DNA of 20,160 nucleotides from an uncultured Sutterella sp. (GCA_905201055.1 CAJKMT010000025.1:1-20160); one strand, 5' to 3'. Positions 6,763 to 16,459 are shown, numbered from the stretch's first letter. Translations and numbers: made by a program. Notes: generated from the letters alone by a model not told the origin.

Positions 6763-7838
6763 CTATTGAAGATTATTTGACGATTGCGCCTCAAACCGAT
6801 GAAATCATTGAAACTGATGCGGTGATTGTCGGTGCCGGTCCTGTGGGACTTTTTCAAGTTTTTGAATTAGGGCTTTTGGAAATCAAAGCCCATGTCGTTG
6901 ACTCGCTCAAAATGGTGGGCGGGCAGTGCATGGAACTTTACGAGCACAAGCCGATTTACGACATCCCTGCTTTGCCCGTCTGCACTTCGCGCGAATTAAC
7001 CGAAAATCTTTTAAAGCAGATTCATCCTTTCGGACCGCAATTTCACTTAGGTGAAGAAGTCACTACGGTTGAAAAACAGGAAGACGGGCGATTTTTCGTG
7101 CAGACCGATAAGGGCACGCGATTTATGACGAAAACCGTCTTTATCGCTGCCGGCGTCGGCAGCTTCCAACCCAAGCGCCTGAGCGTGCCCGGAATCGAAA
7201 AATTCGAAGGCACTCAGCTGCATTACCAAGTCAAAGATCCTGAACTTTTCTACGGGAAAAATATTGTGATCTGCGGCGGCGGTGACTCTGCTCTGGACTG
7301 GACTTTGAATTTAGTCGGCAAAGCCGAAAGCGTAATTCTTTTGCATCGCCGCGACGGCTTCCGCGCTCAATCCGCTTCTGTTGCCAAGATGCGTGAGCTT
7401 TGCGAAAACTGGGAAATGCAATTTGAAGTGGGACAGATCTCAGGTTTTGAAGAAAAGGACGGCAAACTCACAGAAATCCGCGTCACGGGTGATGACGGCG
7501 TTGTACGCCGTATGCCTCTTGATCACTTGCTCGTCTTCTACGGTTTGACTCCCAAACTTGGTCCTATCGCCAATTGGGGTTTGGAAATCTATCGCAAGCA
7601 GATCGTCGTGGATACGGAAAAATTCCAAACATCCATCCCGGGCATTTTTGCCGTGGGCGACATCAATGTCTATCCCGGCAAAAAGAAACTGATTCTGTGC
7701 GGTTTCCACGAGTGCGCCTTGGCCGCTTTCGCAGCCTCGGAAATCGTTCACCCCGAAAAGAAAACCTTACTGCAATACACGACAACTTCGCCGAAACTGC
7801 ATAAGGTTCTCGGTGTCGAAACGCCCAGCTTAGACTGA
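6759..7838 (+). CDS. Ferredoxin/flavodoxin-NADP+ reductase, type 2 (thioredoxin-reductase-like)
   Basis: A 359-aa two-dinucleotide-domain flavoprotein. The FAD site is VGAGPVG (24-30), followed by VDSLKMVGGQCMELYEHKPI; the NADPH site is ICGGGDSALDW near 170; the C-terminal FAD motif is FAVGDINVYPGKKKLILCGFHE. The thioredoxin-reductase CxxC pair is absent, which together with the GGQC...YDIPALP segment points to the YumC-type ferredoxin-NADP+ reductases. It should pass electrons between NADPH and ferredoxin or flavodoxin in the cytoplasm. ATG 6759 is chosen; a TTG at 6747 would add four residues. It is a single-gene unit with its own promoter and terminator, converging on glnE. The physiological electron partner cannot be told from sequence. 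Confidence 0.9.
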   Translation: MAIEDYLTIAPQTDEIIETDAVIVGAGPVGLFQVFELGLLEIKAHVVDSLKMVGGQCMELYEHKPIYDIPALPVCTSRELTENLLKQIHPFGPQFHLGEEVTTVEKQEDGRFFVQTDKGTRFMTKTVFIAAGVGSFQPKRLSVPGIEKFEGTQLHYQVKDPELFYGKNIVICGGGDSALDWTLNLVGKAESVILLHRRDGFRAQSASVAKMRELCENWEMQFEVGQISGFEEKDGKLTEIRVTGDDGVVRRMPLDHLLVFYGLTPKLGPIANWGLEIYRKQIVVDTEKFQTSIPGIFAVGDINVYPGKKKLILCGFHECALAAFAASEIVHPEKKTLLQYTTTSPKLHKVLGVETPSLD

Positions 7839-7854
7839 GGGGAGTGCATTTCCT

Positions 7855-7894
7855 AAAGAGTGTCGAGTCTTACCAACGCCGACACTCTTTTTTT
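7855..7894 (+). terminator. Terminator of the reductase gene, overlapping the glnE stop codon
   Basis: A perfect 11-bp stem, AAAGAGTGTCG (7855-7865) and CGACACTCTTT (7880-7890), has a 14-nt loop and runs into seven Ts (7888-7894). The T-run overlaps the glnE stop codon (TAA on the minus strand at 7893-7895). Read on the minus strand the hairpin is followed by TTTAGG, so it may also stop glnE transcripts, less efficiently. Confidence 0.8.
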
Positions 7895-10709
7895 AGTTCC
7901 TTTGAGGACCTTCGGAACCAAAGACCTTTGTCCACAACTTAAGTACCGCATCGATACTTTCTTTCTGTTCTTCCCGATCCACTCTGACCGGTCCCGATCC
8001 GAATTCCAAACGATGCTTTCTTTGAATATGACGATAGTTGCGGTAAATGGAAACGCACTGCTGAGCCAATGACTCATCAATGAGACCGACACGGGCTACC
8101 ATCTCCAAAAGCAAAATATTGCCGAAATTATTAACCAACTCCGGATACTGCTGCGAATAAGCCAGTACCAGAGCCTGGACGGCAAACTCCACATCCACCA
8201 TGCCGCCGCGATCGTGTTTGACATCGAAAAGTTTTGTGGGATTGGGATGTCCCTGTAGCATTCGGCCCCGCATTTCGCTTACATCAGCGAAAACCTTCTC
8301 TTTGTCCCGAGGCATGCGCAGGATGGCTTCACGCTCTTTTTCGAACGCCATGCCAATTTCCCGGTCCCCCGCACAAAAACGCGCGCGCGTCAGCGCCTGA
8401 TGCTCCCATGGCCAAGCCCCCGTTCCATCCTCATTTCGCTGGTAGCGTTTAAACATCTCAAAAGATGAAACCACCAAGCCATTTTCACCGTTGGGTCTCA
8501 AGCGCAAATCCACATCAAAAAGAATTCCGGAAGAAGTCTGGACAGTGAGCCAACTCATCATTCGGCGCACAAGACGGGTGTAATTTTTGCTTGCCTCCGG
8601 ACTCGGATCATCGTAGAGGTAAATCAAATCCAGGTCTGAAGCGTAACTCAATTCCTTGCCGCCTAATTTTCCGTAAGCAATGACAGCAAATTTCGGCACC
8701 TCACAATGTCGCGAAGCGATCGTCTGCCAAGCAAGCGTAATGACAATTTCCAAAACAGCGTCAGCCAAAGCCGATAACTGGTCTGCCAGGCGCTCCACGG
8801 TAAAGCGCCCCTCCAAATCAGCCATTAAAAGTTTAAAGACCGCCCCATGATGGGCGTCACGCAATAGGTTCATCTGCGTTTCCTGGTCTCCCTCAGCTTC
8901 ACGCAGTTTCACCCAAAGATCATCCTGCCAGGCGCTCCAATCAACGGGCGAGAAATTGTCCAGTTCAGTCACTCGTTCATCGACCAACTCATCAAGAACA
9001 ATCGGGTGCGCCGTTAAGTAGTCTGCGGCCCAGGCACTGGTTTTCAAAACCACGGCAACCTTCTCACAGACTTTCGGGTACTGAATCAAAAGAGATACGT
9101 AGGTGCTGCGGCCGGCAATCACTTCAAGCAAAGACAAGAATCGGATGAAAATCACATCGGCAGCAACTCCCTTGTCTTCTTCTGCCATTGTCACGCAAAG
9201 CTGTGCAATGCGTTTGACAAACTGCGCCATTTTCACTCGAGCCGACTCGGTCTGTGCGGCAAGAAATTTCGATGCCATCAGTTCCAACACTCGGTCTGCG
9301 CACTGGGAAGCTTCTTCATAGCCCAAATTATTTAAAACCTGAGAAAGCGCATCGCGAGCCGCAGGGAAACCGACACTCCACCCTTGAGGCCAATCGTCTT
9401 CTTCCTCTTCAACCTCTCCGACCTGGAAAATCCCGTCAAAAACGCCTGCCACGTACTCTCGAATCTGCATAAGACGAGACAACATCTCGTCGCTGTCGAG
9501 TCCCAAAAGTGCCGCCACCTGTTTTCTTGCTGTCTCATCGGGAGCCAGACGATGAGTCTGCTGATCATCGATGTATTGAATGGCATGTTCAAGGTTGCGC
9601 AGGAAGATGTAGGCTTGCGTCAACTCTTTGACCTGTTCAGGTTTGAGTGCTCCGCACTTTTCCAACAGCGGCAACGCTTCCAAAGTGCTTTTTACCCGAA
9701 GCTGAGGCTCTCGACCGCCCCGGATCACTTGAAAGGTCTGCGCAATGAATTCGATTTCGCGAATGCCGCCGCGGCCCAGCTTAACGTTGATGCCCCAATC
9801 CTTACCCGCTTCCCGGCGCTGCGTTTCAGCACGAATCAATTTATGTAAATTCGACAATGCGCTGATGGCGTTAAAGTCCACGTAACGGCGGAAAACAAAA
9901 GGACGGACGACATCGTTGAGATTTTTACACTGCTGCTCAAAGGTATCTTTATCCGTAAAAACCGGTTCATTGATCACTCGAGCTTTAAGCCAGGCAAATC
10001 GTTCCCATTCCCGTCCCTGAACGTAGAGGTACTCTTCGAGCATTTCGTTGCTGATCACAATAGGGCCGGAATCTCCGTTGGGACGAAGACGCATATCCAC
10101 GCGAAATACAAAACCTGCGCCGGAAATATCTGAGAGCGCCGGAATCACCTTTTTTGCGAGCCGCTCAAAAAATTCTGCATTACTGAGCTCTCTTCTGGGA
10201 CTGGGACACTCAGCCGTAGGACGGCAGCGCCCCTGTTCGTCATAGACAAAAACCAAATCAATGTCAGAGCTGACGTTAAGCTCCTTGCCGCCCAATTTAC
10301 CCATGCCGACAACCAAAAAGTCCTGCGGCACACCATCAGAAGACGTGGGCACCCCGAATCGTTTTGCCAAAGCCAGCGCATGAACACGAACCGTTCGACT
10401 GACGGCTTCTTCTGCCAAATCAGTCATGGTGCGAACCACCTCAAAGTAATCCGCAGCACCTGTTGCATCACGAGCCAAAAGCGTCAGAAGCACCTCTCGG
10501 CGCAAAAGACGCAAGCGATCAGAAAGCACCTGTGCGTCGTCGATATCCTGCAGATATGCTTTCATTTTGTCGCGGCTGTACGGCTCTTTGGCTAACGCTT
10601 CAAGCCACGAAAGCCGCCCTTCATCATCGGCTGCAGGCAGAGCCGACATCAGCGCTCTTTTGACGAAAAAAGAATATTGCGGCAGATCGGAAACGGATAA
10701 ACGAAGCAT
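7893..10709 (-). CDS. glnE: Bifunctional glutamine synthetase adenylyltransferase/deadenylylase (GlnE)
   Basis: A 938-aa enzyme that adds and removes AMP on glutamine synthetase in response to PII and glutamine, coupling nitrogen status to assimilation. Both duplicated nucleotidyltransferase domains are visible. The N-terminal deadenylylase has GMGKLGGKELNVSSDIDL (about 135-152) and RVDMRLRPNGDSGP. The C-terminal adenylylase has AYGKLGGKELSYASDLDL (about 678-695) and DVDLRLRPNGENG. GREWERFAWLKAR and KLGRGGIREIEF are also family-typical. Length is near the E. coli protein (946 aa). The start is ATG at 10709 (MLRLSVSDL); the open frame continues 36 codons upstream, but that part is AT-rich and lies in the divergent promoter region. 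A 138-bp gap separates it from divergent yhdP. Confidence 0.95.
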   Translation of the reverse strand: MLRLSVSDLPQYSFFVKRALMSALPAADDEGRLSWLEALAKEPYSRDKMKAYLQDIDDAQVLSDRLRLLRREVLLTLLARDATGAADYFEVVRTMTDLAEEAVSRTVRVHALALAKRFGVPTSSDGVPQDFLVVGMGKLGGKELNVSSDIDLVFVYDEQGRCRPTAECPSPRRELSNAEFFERLAKKVIPALSDISGAGFVFRVDMRLRPNGDSGPIVISNEMLEEYLYVQGREWERFAWLKARVINEPVFTDKDTFEQQCKNLNDVVRPFVFRRYVDFNAISALSNLHKLIRAETQRREAGKDWGINVKLGRGGIREIEFIAQTFQVIRGGREPQLRVKSTLEALPLLEKCGALKPEQVKELTQAYIFLRNLEHAIQYIDDQQTHRLAPDETARKQVAALLGLDSDEMLSRLMQIREYVAGVFDGIFQVGEVEEEEDDWPQGWSVGFPAARDALSQVLNNLGYEEASQCADRVLELMASKFLAAQTESARVKMAQFVKRIAQLCVTMAEEDKGVAADVIFIRFLSLLEVIAGRSTYVSLLIQYPKVCEKVAVVLKTSAWAADYLTAHPIVLDELVDERVTELDNFSPVDWSAWQDDLWVKLREAEGDQETQMNLLRDAHHGAVFKLLMADLEGRFTVERLADQLSALADAVLEIVITLAWQTIASRHCEVPKFAVIAYGKLGGKELSYASDLDLIYLYDDPSPEASKNYTRLVRRMMSWLTVQTSSGILFDVDLRLRPNGENGLVVSSFEMFKRYQRNEDGTGAWPWEHQALTRARFCAGDREIGMAFEKEREAILRMPRDKEKVFADVSEMRGRMLQGHPNPTKLFDVKHDRGGMVDVEFAVQALVLAYSQQYPELVNNFGNILLLEMVARVGLIDESLAQQCVSIYRNYRHIQRKHRLEFGSGPVRVDREEQKESIDAVLKLWTKVFGSEGPQRN

Positions 10710-10847
10710 TTTCTTACTAAGTAAAAACTGTATGGGAAACAGTTTAGCGAAGCGCAAATTTTTTTCGAAAAGTTTCAATCGAAAAATTTTGGAAAAAAGC
10801 CCACCGGCAATACCCAAACCGCTAAAATTCGAGATGGTTTAGAGCAT
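10710..10847. other. Divergent intergenic region between glnE and yhdP
   Basis: 138 bp, AT-rich with A/T runs, that must carry the promoters of both neighbours. Toward glnE, TTGCGC and CATACA occur at 17-nt spacing but match consensus poorly. Toward yhdP, TAAAAT at 10823-10828 could be a -10, with no matching -35. No strong operator or hairpin is seen. Confidence 0.4.
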
Positions 10848-13800
10848 TTGAATTATTGTCTGACAACTTCCTTGAAATTAGCCCATCGTCCCCCTTTAAA
10901 GAATTCGAGCGGACTGCTGCGCAACGATTGCCCTTCAAAATGGCGTTTGCTTTTGCGCATGGCAGGGTGGGTTTTGTTATTTGCGTATCTCTTTTTAACT
11001 GCGGCGCTGCTTGCCGTGAGACTTTGGGTTGTTCCCAATATTGAAACCTATTACCCAAAACTTGAAAACTACATCGAAAATCGCACGGGTACTCAGATTG
11101 AAGCCAAAGATATCCACGTTGACTGGGAGTGGCTCAGACCGCGCATTACGCTGACCGATGTCACCTTTGCTCAGCCGGGCAAAAGAGTCTCGCTTACCCT
11201 TCCGAAGGTACAGGCAACATTTGCGTTGTCGTCCTTTTACACTTTCTCGCCGAACTTCTCTCGACTCGTCATCTTCAACCCGCAGCTTAGAGTTGAACGA
11301 TTGTCTGAGAATGTTTTCAATATCGCCGGTTTCAGAATCGATACCGCCGCATCCGACACTCGCACCGAGGAAAAGTCTGAGACCGGAATGCGAGTTTTGG
11401 ATTGGGTGCTTTCACAAGAGCATTTGGAAATTATTGACGGCGAATTCCGTTATATTGACTTTACAAATGACCGCCCCCGGCCGGTACTGTTACACGATAC
11501 CTATGCCGTATTGCACCGCTACATGATCGCATGGAAGTTCGGCCTCCAATCGACAGCTATCCGCGAAAACCAAAGTCCGATTGACGTTCGGGCGACGTTC
11601 CGTGAAAGGTATTTCGGCTCCTCAAACCGCCTTGAAAGATTGCATGGAACAATCTATGCGTCAATCCCGTCAATTAATTTCGGGCGAATTGCCAAGCGTG
11701 TTGATCTTGATGCCTTCCTTCAGGAAGGTGTCGGGCAAGCCGATATTTGGCTCGATTTTGATGCATTAAAACTCACGCAACTCACCGCTGACGTCTCTCT
11801 GAACGATGTCAGTCTGCGTTGGCGACCTGATGACAATCCGATCCGCGTTGATACATTCCAAGCACGACTGAAGCAAACCCTCGATGGTCCCAATCTTTCT
11901 CTCAGTGCGCAAGACATCGTGATCAAGCCGATCGGTCAGAACCCCTATTATTTGGGTAATGCCACGCTCGAAGGTCACTTGCGCAACCGCAATATCTATG
12001 ACGGATCGCTTTATATCGATGCGTTTGATTTGAGTTCTTTGACCACCATCGGACTGCAGTTGCCGATTTCAGACAACGTACTCAATACCATTCGCGAACT
12101 TCAGGCAACGGGGCTGATCAAAGACTTTAAGAGTTCATGGCAAGGTGCGCTGAGCGCCCCCGAGAGTTATGAATTCAGCTCCCAATTCGCCGGACTGAGC
12201 GTTCAGGATCATGTCGCACAGAATGATGAAGACGCCAACCGCTTCGGCTTTACCAATTTATCCGGCAGCATTGAAGCTGATGAAAAGGGCGGCACCGTCA
12301 CTATCGATGCTCCTAACAGCTCACTGAGCTTTCCCGGAATTTTCTTTGAAAAAGACTTCAAGCTCGACACTCTTCAGATGCAGGCTGCCTGGTCAATAAA
12401 ACCACAGGTAAGCTTTAAAGTTGAAAAATTGCTCGTTGCCAACAGCGATGCGTCCGCTGAAGTGTACGGCGGATGGAGCGATACGGGTGATCTCGGCACA
12501 CTTGAAGTGCGGGGTGACCTGCATTATCTGCGGGCATCTGCCGCTCATAAATTCATCCCCATTGTCGCCGGCGGCAAAGCAACCAATGACTGGCTTAAAG
12601 GGGCGCTGCAGGCTGGTATCGCACGCGACGGCAAAGTTGATATTTACGGTCCGTTGAGAGAATTTCCCTACGTCAATCAGCAGGATCAAGGGCATATTTT
12701 CAAAATCACCGGCATCGCCGAAGGGGTGACATTGGACTATGTCCCCACGAACCGAAAAGATTCTGCCGGTCGATGGATTCCCAGCGAGTGGCCTGTCTTT
12801 GAAAACATCAACGGTGAACTGGTTTTTGAAGGCATGTCCATGTTTATTCGTGCACAAAGCGGACAAACCATGGGGGCAACCGTCACTGACGTCACCGCTG
12901 AAATTCCAAGCTACACAGCCAAAGGGCTTCCTCTTTTAATTAAGGGTAAAAGCCAGGCTCCGCTGCAAACAATGGCTCAATGGGTCAACAACAGCCCGGT
13001 TTCTTCCATGATCGGAAACGCTTTTGTCGGCACACAGGCAAGCGGTGACGCATCGCTTGAACTCGAACTCAATATTCCGATTACCGACCTTCACAATACA
13101 CAAGTCTCCGGTGCCGTGCTGCTTAACGGCAACACAGTACAGATGAATAATGTGCCGGAACTCAATAATGCTCAAGGTCTGGTCAGATTCACTGAAAAAG
13201 GCGTCTGGGGCAGCGGATTGACAGCCAATGTTTACGGCTGCGATGCCACAGGCGAAATCAGTACCGATGAAAGCGGAAAGATCCGCATCAGTGCTTCGGC
13301 CAATGCCACGCCTTGGGCTGCCGCTCAAATCATCGGTTCACCCGGAATTGCTTCGTTATTAACACACGCAGAAGGTGCCGCTCCGGTTAACACCGTTGTT
13401 GAAATTCAAAACGGAGTGACTGTCCGCGTCAACAGCAACCTCTTGGGCATTCAAAGCAACGCCCCAGCCCCCTTTAATAAAAAGGCCGATACCGCCTGGA
13501 ATTTAGATTTTGATTTTGAGCCCTGCGCCGGCAATGAAAAGTGCGCGGCAAAAATGAACTTGATCTTAGCCGATAAGCTGGGGTTAAACCTGCACTACAT
13601 TGACACCGATAAGGGACTGAAAACCCAACGCGGTGTTTTAACCATCGGTAAACGACAGAACCTAACCCCCAAAGCGGATGGTCTGGCTCTCTACATTCAA
13701 ACTCCGAATTTCAAATGGGAAGACTGGGAAAATATCTTAACCTCGGCTCAAAGCGCGATTTCGTCTGATCCCAAACGTGACATGAAGGCGTTGGATCTTA

Positions 13801-14915
13801 ACCGCGCATCGATTCAAATCGGGCGTCTCGCCTATAAAGGTCTTTCTTTTGATGCCGTCAATGTCAACGCTTCAGCCTATCCGTCCGGTGCCTGGAGCGG
13901 CACGATTGCAAGTACCCTGGCCAAGGCAAAATTTAACTACACTCCCCGTACCGATCATTCGCATCCTCTTTTAACGGCCAATTTCGATTACCTGCATATT
14001 CCTCGGCCGGATATTGTGGATGAAGCGATGAAAGCAGCGCCGAAGGAAACTCAGTCGTTGCCGTCGGTTGCCCTGACAATTGAGGATTTCCGTTTTGAAG
14101 ATTATGAGCTTGGGCGCTTGAATCTTTGGGCTGAAAACGAAGGCAAAGGACCAAGCACGCGTTGGAATCTGAAGAATTTCTCGCTCACCAACAATGATGC
14201 CACGCTTACAGCCAGCGGAATCTGGAATGCGGGGCAGAGAAAAAATTCACAAACCTCTCTTGAAGCCACGCTCGATGTCAGAGATTTGGGAGAACTTCTT
14301 GAGCGCTTTAAATTGGCTCACGTCATCAATGACGGCCGCGGTCAAGTACACACGAAATTGTCTTGGAAAGGCGCCCCGGTTGATTTCAACACCGATACCT
14401 TAAACGGCAGCATTTCAACGACTCTGGCTTCCGGACAAATTCTTCAGGTTGAACCCGGTGCAGGACGACTGATTTCGCTGCTTTCTCTGCAAACATTATT
14501 GCGTCGTCTGACCTTTGATTTTCGTGATGTGGTGGGGCAAGGCTTTGTTTTTGACTCCGTCGTCTCCAACGACAGCATTGCAAACGGTGTTATTAGTACA
14601 AACTCGTTCAGACTCATCGGTCCTCAGGCAACAATCCTCGGAGAAGGTACGATGGACTTGAACAGTCTGACGCAAGATATCAAAATTACGGTTTTACCGA
14701 GTGTCAGTCTGGGAAGCGCAAGTCTTGCGTTGGGTATTGCCAATCCGATTTTGGGCGTGGGAAGTTTTCTTGCCCAGTTGGCTTTGCAGGCACCGCTTTC
14801 AGAACTTTTAAGCACCGAGTACCGTATTACGGGCTCGATTGATGAACCGATTATTACTAAAGTAGGCGAAAATCAACATTCTCAAGCCTCAGCTCTCTCT
14901 GAAGAAAGGAATTAG
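10848..14915 (+). CDS. yhdP: YhdP-family giant AsmA-like envelope protein
   Basis: A 1355-aa protein. One N-terminal membrane segment (about 34-59, MAGWVLLFAYLFLTAALLAV) is followed by a family-typical entry (VVPNIETYYPKLENYIENRTGTQIEAKDIHVDWEWLRPRITLTDV), then more than 1200 residues of repetitive beta-rich sequence and the AsmA-like C-terminus (LISLLSLQTLLRRLTFDFRDV near 1206). In E. coli, YhdP and relatives form bridge-like conduits thought to move phospholipids from inner to outer membrane. The start is uncertain: TTG 10848 has AGAG only 3 nt away, and ATG 10959 lies just before the membrane segment. Its stop lies 2 nt before the start of the next gene, so the two are probably co-transcribed. 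The order glnE < > yhdP-amidohydrolase is familiar from other Betaproteobacteria. Confidence 0.9.
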   Translation: MNYCLTTSLKLAHRPPLKNSSGLLRNDCPSKWRLLLRMAGWVLLFAYLFLTAALLAVRLWVVPNIETYYPKLENYIENRTGTQIEAKDIHVDWEWLRPRITLTDVTFAQPGKRVSLTLPKVQATFALSSFYTFSPNFSRLVIFNPQLRVERLSENVFNIAGFRIDTAASDTRTEEKSETGMRVLDWVLSQEHLEIIDGEFRYIDFTNDRPRPVLLHDTYAVLHRYMIAWKFGLQSTAIRENQSPIDVRATFRERYFGSSNRLERLHGTIYASIPSINFGRIAKRVDLDAFLQEGVGQADIWLDFDALKLTQLTADVSLNDVSLRWRPDDNPIRVDTFQARLKQTLDGPNLSLSAQDIVIKPIGQNPYYLGNATLEGHLRNRNIYDGSLYIDAFDLSSLTTIGLQLPISDNVLNTIRELQATGLIKDFKSSWQGALSAPESYEFSSQFAGLSVQDHVAQNDEDANRFGFTNLSGSIEADEKGGTVTIDAPNSSLSFPGIFFEKDFKLDTLQMQAAWSIKPQVSFKVEKLLVANSDASAEVYGGWSDTGDLGTLEVRGDLHYLRASAAHKFIPIVAGGKATNDWLKGALQAGIARDGKVDIYGPLREFPYVNQQDQGHIFKITGIAEGVTLDYVPTNRKDSAGRWIPSEWPVFENINGELVFEGMSMFIRAQSGQTMGATVTDVTAEIPSYTAKGLPLLIKGKSQAPLQTMAQWVNNSPVSSMIGNAFVGTQASGDASLELELNIPITDLHNTQVSGAVLLNGNTVQMNNVPELNNAQGLVRFTEKGVWGSGLTANVYGCDATGEISTDESGKIRISASANATPWAAAQIIGSPGIASLLTHAEGAAPVNTVVEIQNGVTVRVNSNLLGIQSNAPAPFNKKADTAWNLDFDFEPCAGNEKCAAKMNLILADKLGLNLHYIDTDKGLKTQRGVLTIGKRQNLTPKADGLALYIQTPNFKWEDWENILTSAQSAISSDPKRDMKALDLNRASIQIGRLAYKGLSFDAVNVNASAYPSGAWSGTIASTLAKAKFNYTPRTDHSHPLLTANFDYLHIPRPDIVDEAMKAAPKETQSLPSVALTIEDFRFEDYELGRLNLWAENEGKGPSTRWNLKNFSLTNNDATLTASGIWNAGQRKNSQTSLEATLDVRDLGELLERFKLAHVINDGRGQVHTKLSWKGAPVDFNTDTLNGSISTTLASGQILQVEPGAGRLISLLSLQTLLRRLTFDFRDVVGQGFVFDSVVSNDSIANGVISTNSFRLIGPQATILGEGTMDLNSLTQDIKITVLPSVSLGSASLALGIANPILGVGSFLAQLALQAPLSELLSTEYRITGSIDEPIITKVGENQHSQASALSEERN

Positions 14916-14917
14916 TG

Positions 14918-15730
14918 ATGCGAATTGCTGCTTGTCAAATGGTTTCCGGTATCGATGTGGAAAAGAATGTCCGCACAGCCAAGGCGCTGATCAGCTCCGC
15001 CGCTCAAAGCGGGGCAGAGCTTGTCGTATTGCCTGAATATTTTGCTTTAATGCCCGAATCCGACAGTCAACTGCTTGAAATGTCAGAGAGTTTCGGAAGC
15101 GGACCGGTACAGGAGGCTATGAGTCAGGCTGCTAAAGACTCCCAAATCTGGCTTGTGGCAGGCACCATTCCTTTGAAAGCCGACGATGACAAACACTTTA
15201 TTGATGCCTGCATTGTCTATAACCCCAACGGTGAAGTGGCTGCGCGCTATGACAAGATTCATCTCTTTCAATTTGAACGCGGCAACGAACACTATCACGA
15301 AGCGCAAACCACTCAAGCCGGCCATGAAGTGAAGTCCGTCAATATTGAAACCTGGGAAGGAATCTGCAAAGTGGGGCTTTCTGTCTGTTTCGACTTGCGA
15401 TTCCCGGAATTGTTCCGAAAGCTCGACACCCCCGACATCATCACTTTGCCGGCCGCCTTTACCACTTTCACGGGACGCGCTCATTGGGATCCCCTTCTTC
15501 GTGCGCGAGCCATTGAAAATCAGTGCTACGTCTTAGCCTGCGCACAGGGCGGTACGCACGAAAGCGGCAGACAGACATGGGGACACAGCATTCTGATTGA
15601 CCCGTGGGGAGTCACGGTGGCCGAGCTCACTCAAGGCGAAGGCGTTTTGTTAGGCGATGTTTATCCCAGCCGCATTAAACAAAGCCGAGAAATTTTACCG
15701 GCGCTTAAAAGCCGGACTTTGGCTCAATAA
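14918..15730 (+). CDS. Carbon-nitrogen hydrolase, Nit1/YbeM-type (possible deaminated-glutathione amidase)
   Basis: A 270-aa nitrilase-superfamily amidohydrolase. The Glu-Lys-Cys catalytic triad is visible: E40 in VVLPEYFALMP, K113 in YDKIHLF, and C157 in GLSVCFDLRFPELFR. The spacing and GLSVCxDLRFPELFR form fit the Nit1/YbeM branch, whose characterised members hydrolyse deaminated glutathione as metabolite repair. The substrate here is inference. ATG 14918 is preferred over GTG 14915 because AAAGGA lies 7 nt upstream. It sits 2 nt after the yhdP stop and should be translated from the yhdP mRNA, although the functions are not obviously linked. Confidence 0.88.
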   Translation: MRIAACQMVSGIDVEKNVRTAKALISSAAQSGAELVVLPEYFALMPESDSQLLEMSESFGSGPVQEAMSQAAKDSQIWLVAGTIPLKADDDKHFIDACIVYNPNGEVAARYDKIHLFQFERGNEHYHEAQTTQAGHEVKSVNIETWEGICKVGLSVCFDLRFPELFRKLDTPDIITLPAAFTTFTGRAHWDPLLRARAIENQCYVLACAQGGTHESGRQTWGHSILIDPWGVTVAELTQGEGVLLGDVYPSRIKQSREILPALKSRTLAQ

Positions 15731-15812
15731 GTGCCAAACCGACTCTAACATCATCCTATCTGTTGTCTTTTGCATTATTATTGAAGTTTGTAGTTGGATT
15801 TTTTATTGAGCC
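15721..15812. repeat. 10-bp inverted repeat spanning the amidohydrolase 3' end
   Basis: GGCTCAATAA (15721-15730, including the TAA stop of the amidohydrolase gene) is perfectly repeated in inverse as TTATTGAGCC (15803-15812), 72 nt apart. The right arm follows a T6 run. The 122-bp gap also has TTGAAG (15781-15786) and TATTGA (15804-15809) at 17-nt spacing, a weak promoter candidate for the acyltransferase gene that would overlap the right arm. Role unknown. Confidence 0.45.
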
Positions 15813-15852
15813 ACCGATTGAAGCGGTTTTCACCTTTTAAGAGGTTTAAGTT

Positions 15853-16458
15853 TTGTTTCGATTAATGACCCCTATTGTGTTGCTGACACGCCTGCTGGTC
15901 GGTGCCTATCCTCAATGGATCGGCAGTGAGCCTTCGAAAAAGCAACGCATTTATTTTGCCAATCACACAAGTCACCTGGATACGATTGTCATTTGGTCAT
16001 CGCTGCCCAAAGAGATGCGTTCGCACACTCGGCCGGTTGCCGCCAAAGACTATTGGGTTAAAGGAGCCATTCGGCGCCGCATCGCCATTGAGGAACTCAA
16101 TGTGGTTTTGGTGGATCGCCGCCGCTCAGAACACAGCGATCCGCTTGAACCGCTCAGAGATTGTCTGCGGGAAGGTTCCTCCATGATCATTTTCCCTGAA
16201 GGCACGCGCCGTCCTCAAGCCATTCCCAGTGAATTCAAGAGTGGCATTTGGCGTCTTGCCCGTGAATTTCCGAACGTAGAACTGATTCCGGTCTACATTG
16301 AGAACCTGTATCGAGCCATGCCTAAAGGCGCTTTAATTCCGGTGCCTACGGTCTGCTCGATTCGCTTCGGTGCACCCTTACCCTTCAGCCCGGATGATCC
16401 TAAAGAGGAATTCCTAACAAAAGCCCGCGAAGCGGTGATTAAACTCTCGGAGGCTTGA
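15853..16458 (+). CDS. 1-acyl-sn-glycerol-3-phosphate acyltransferase-like protein (PlsC family)
   Basis: A 201-aa acyltransferase of the PlsC/LPLAT family. The catalytic HX4D motif is NHTSHLD (H38, D43), and the phosphate-binding motif is FPEGTR (114-119). A hydrophobic N-terminus probably anchors it to the inner membrane. Expected role: acylation of lysophosphatidic acid or a related acceptor to phosphatidic acid. At 201 aa it is shorter than E. coli PlsC (245 aa) and closer to the compact proteins paired with YnbB-type cytidylyltransferases, so it may be an accessory rather than the main PlsC. The start is TTG 15853, supported by AAGAGG about 8 nt upstream and by the first hydrophobic helix. 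The next gene begins 1 nt after its stop. Confidence 0.87.
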   Translation: MFRLMTPIVLLTRLLVGAYPQWIGSEPSKKQRIYFANHTSHLDTIVIWSSLPKEMRSHTRPVAAKDYWVKGAIRRRIAIEELNVVLVDRRRSEHSDPLEPLRDCLREGSSMIIFPEGTRRPQAIPSEFKSGIWRLAREFPNVELIPVYIENLYRAMPKGALIPVPTVCSIRFGAPLPFSPDDPKEEFLTKAREAVIKLSEA

Positions 16459-16459
16459 T

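Noticed and set aside
10710..10817. A 36-codon N-terminal extension of GlnE
   Set aside because: The extension is AT-rich, unlike GlnE N-termini, and would occupy most of the divergent promoter space next to yhdP. ATG 10709 gives a family-typical start and length.
12393..12866. A 157-codon minus-strand open frame inside yhdP
   Set aside because: It lies opposite a long, family-consistent coding region and has no independent support.
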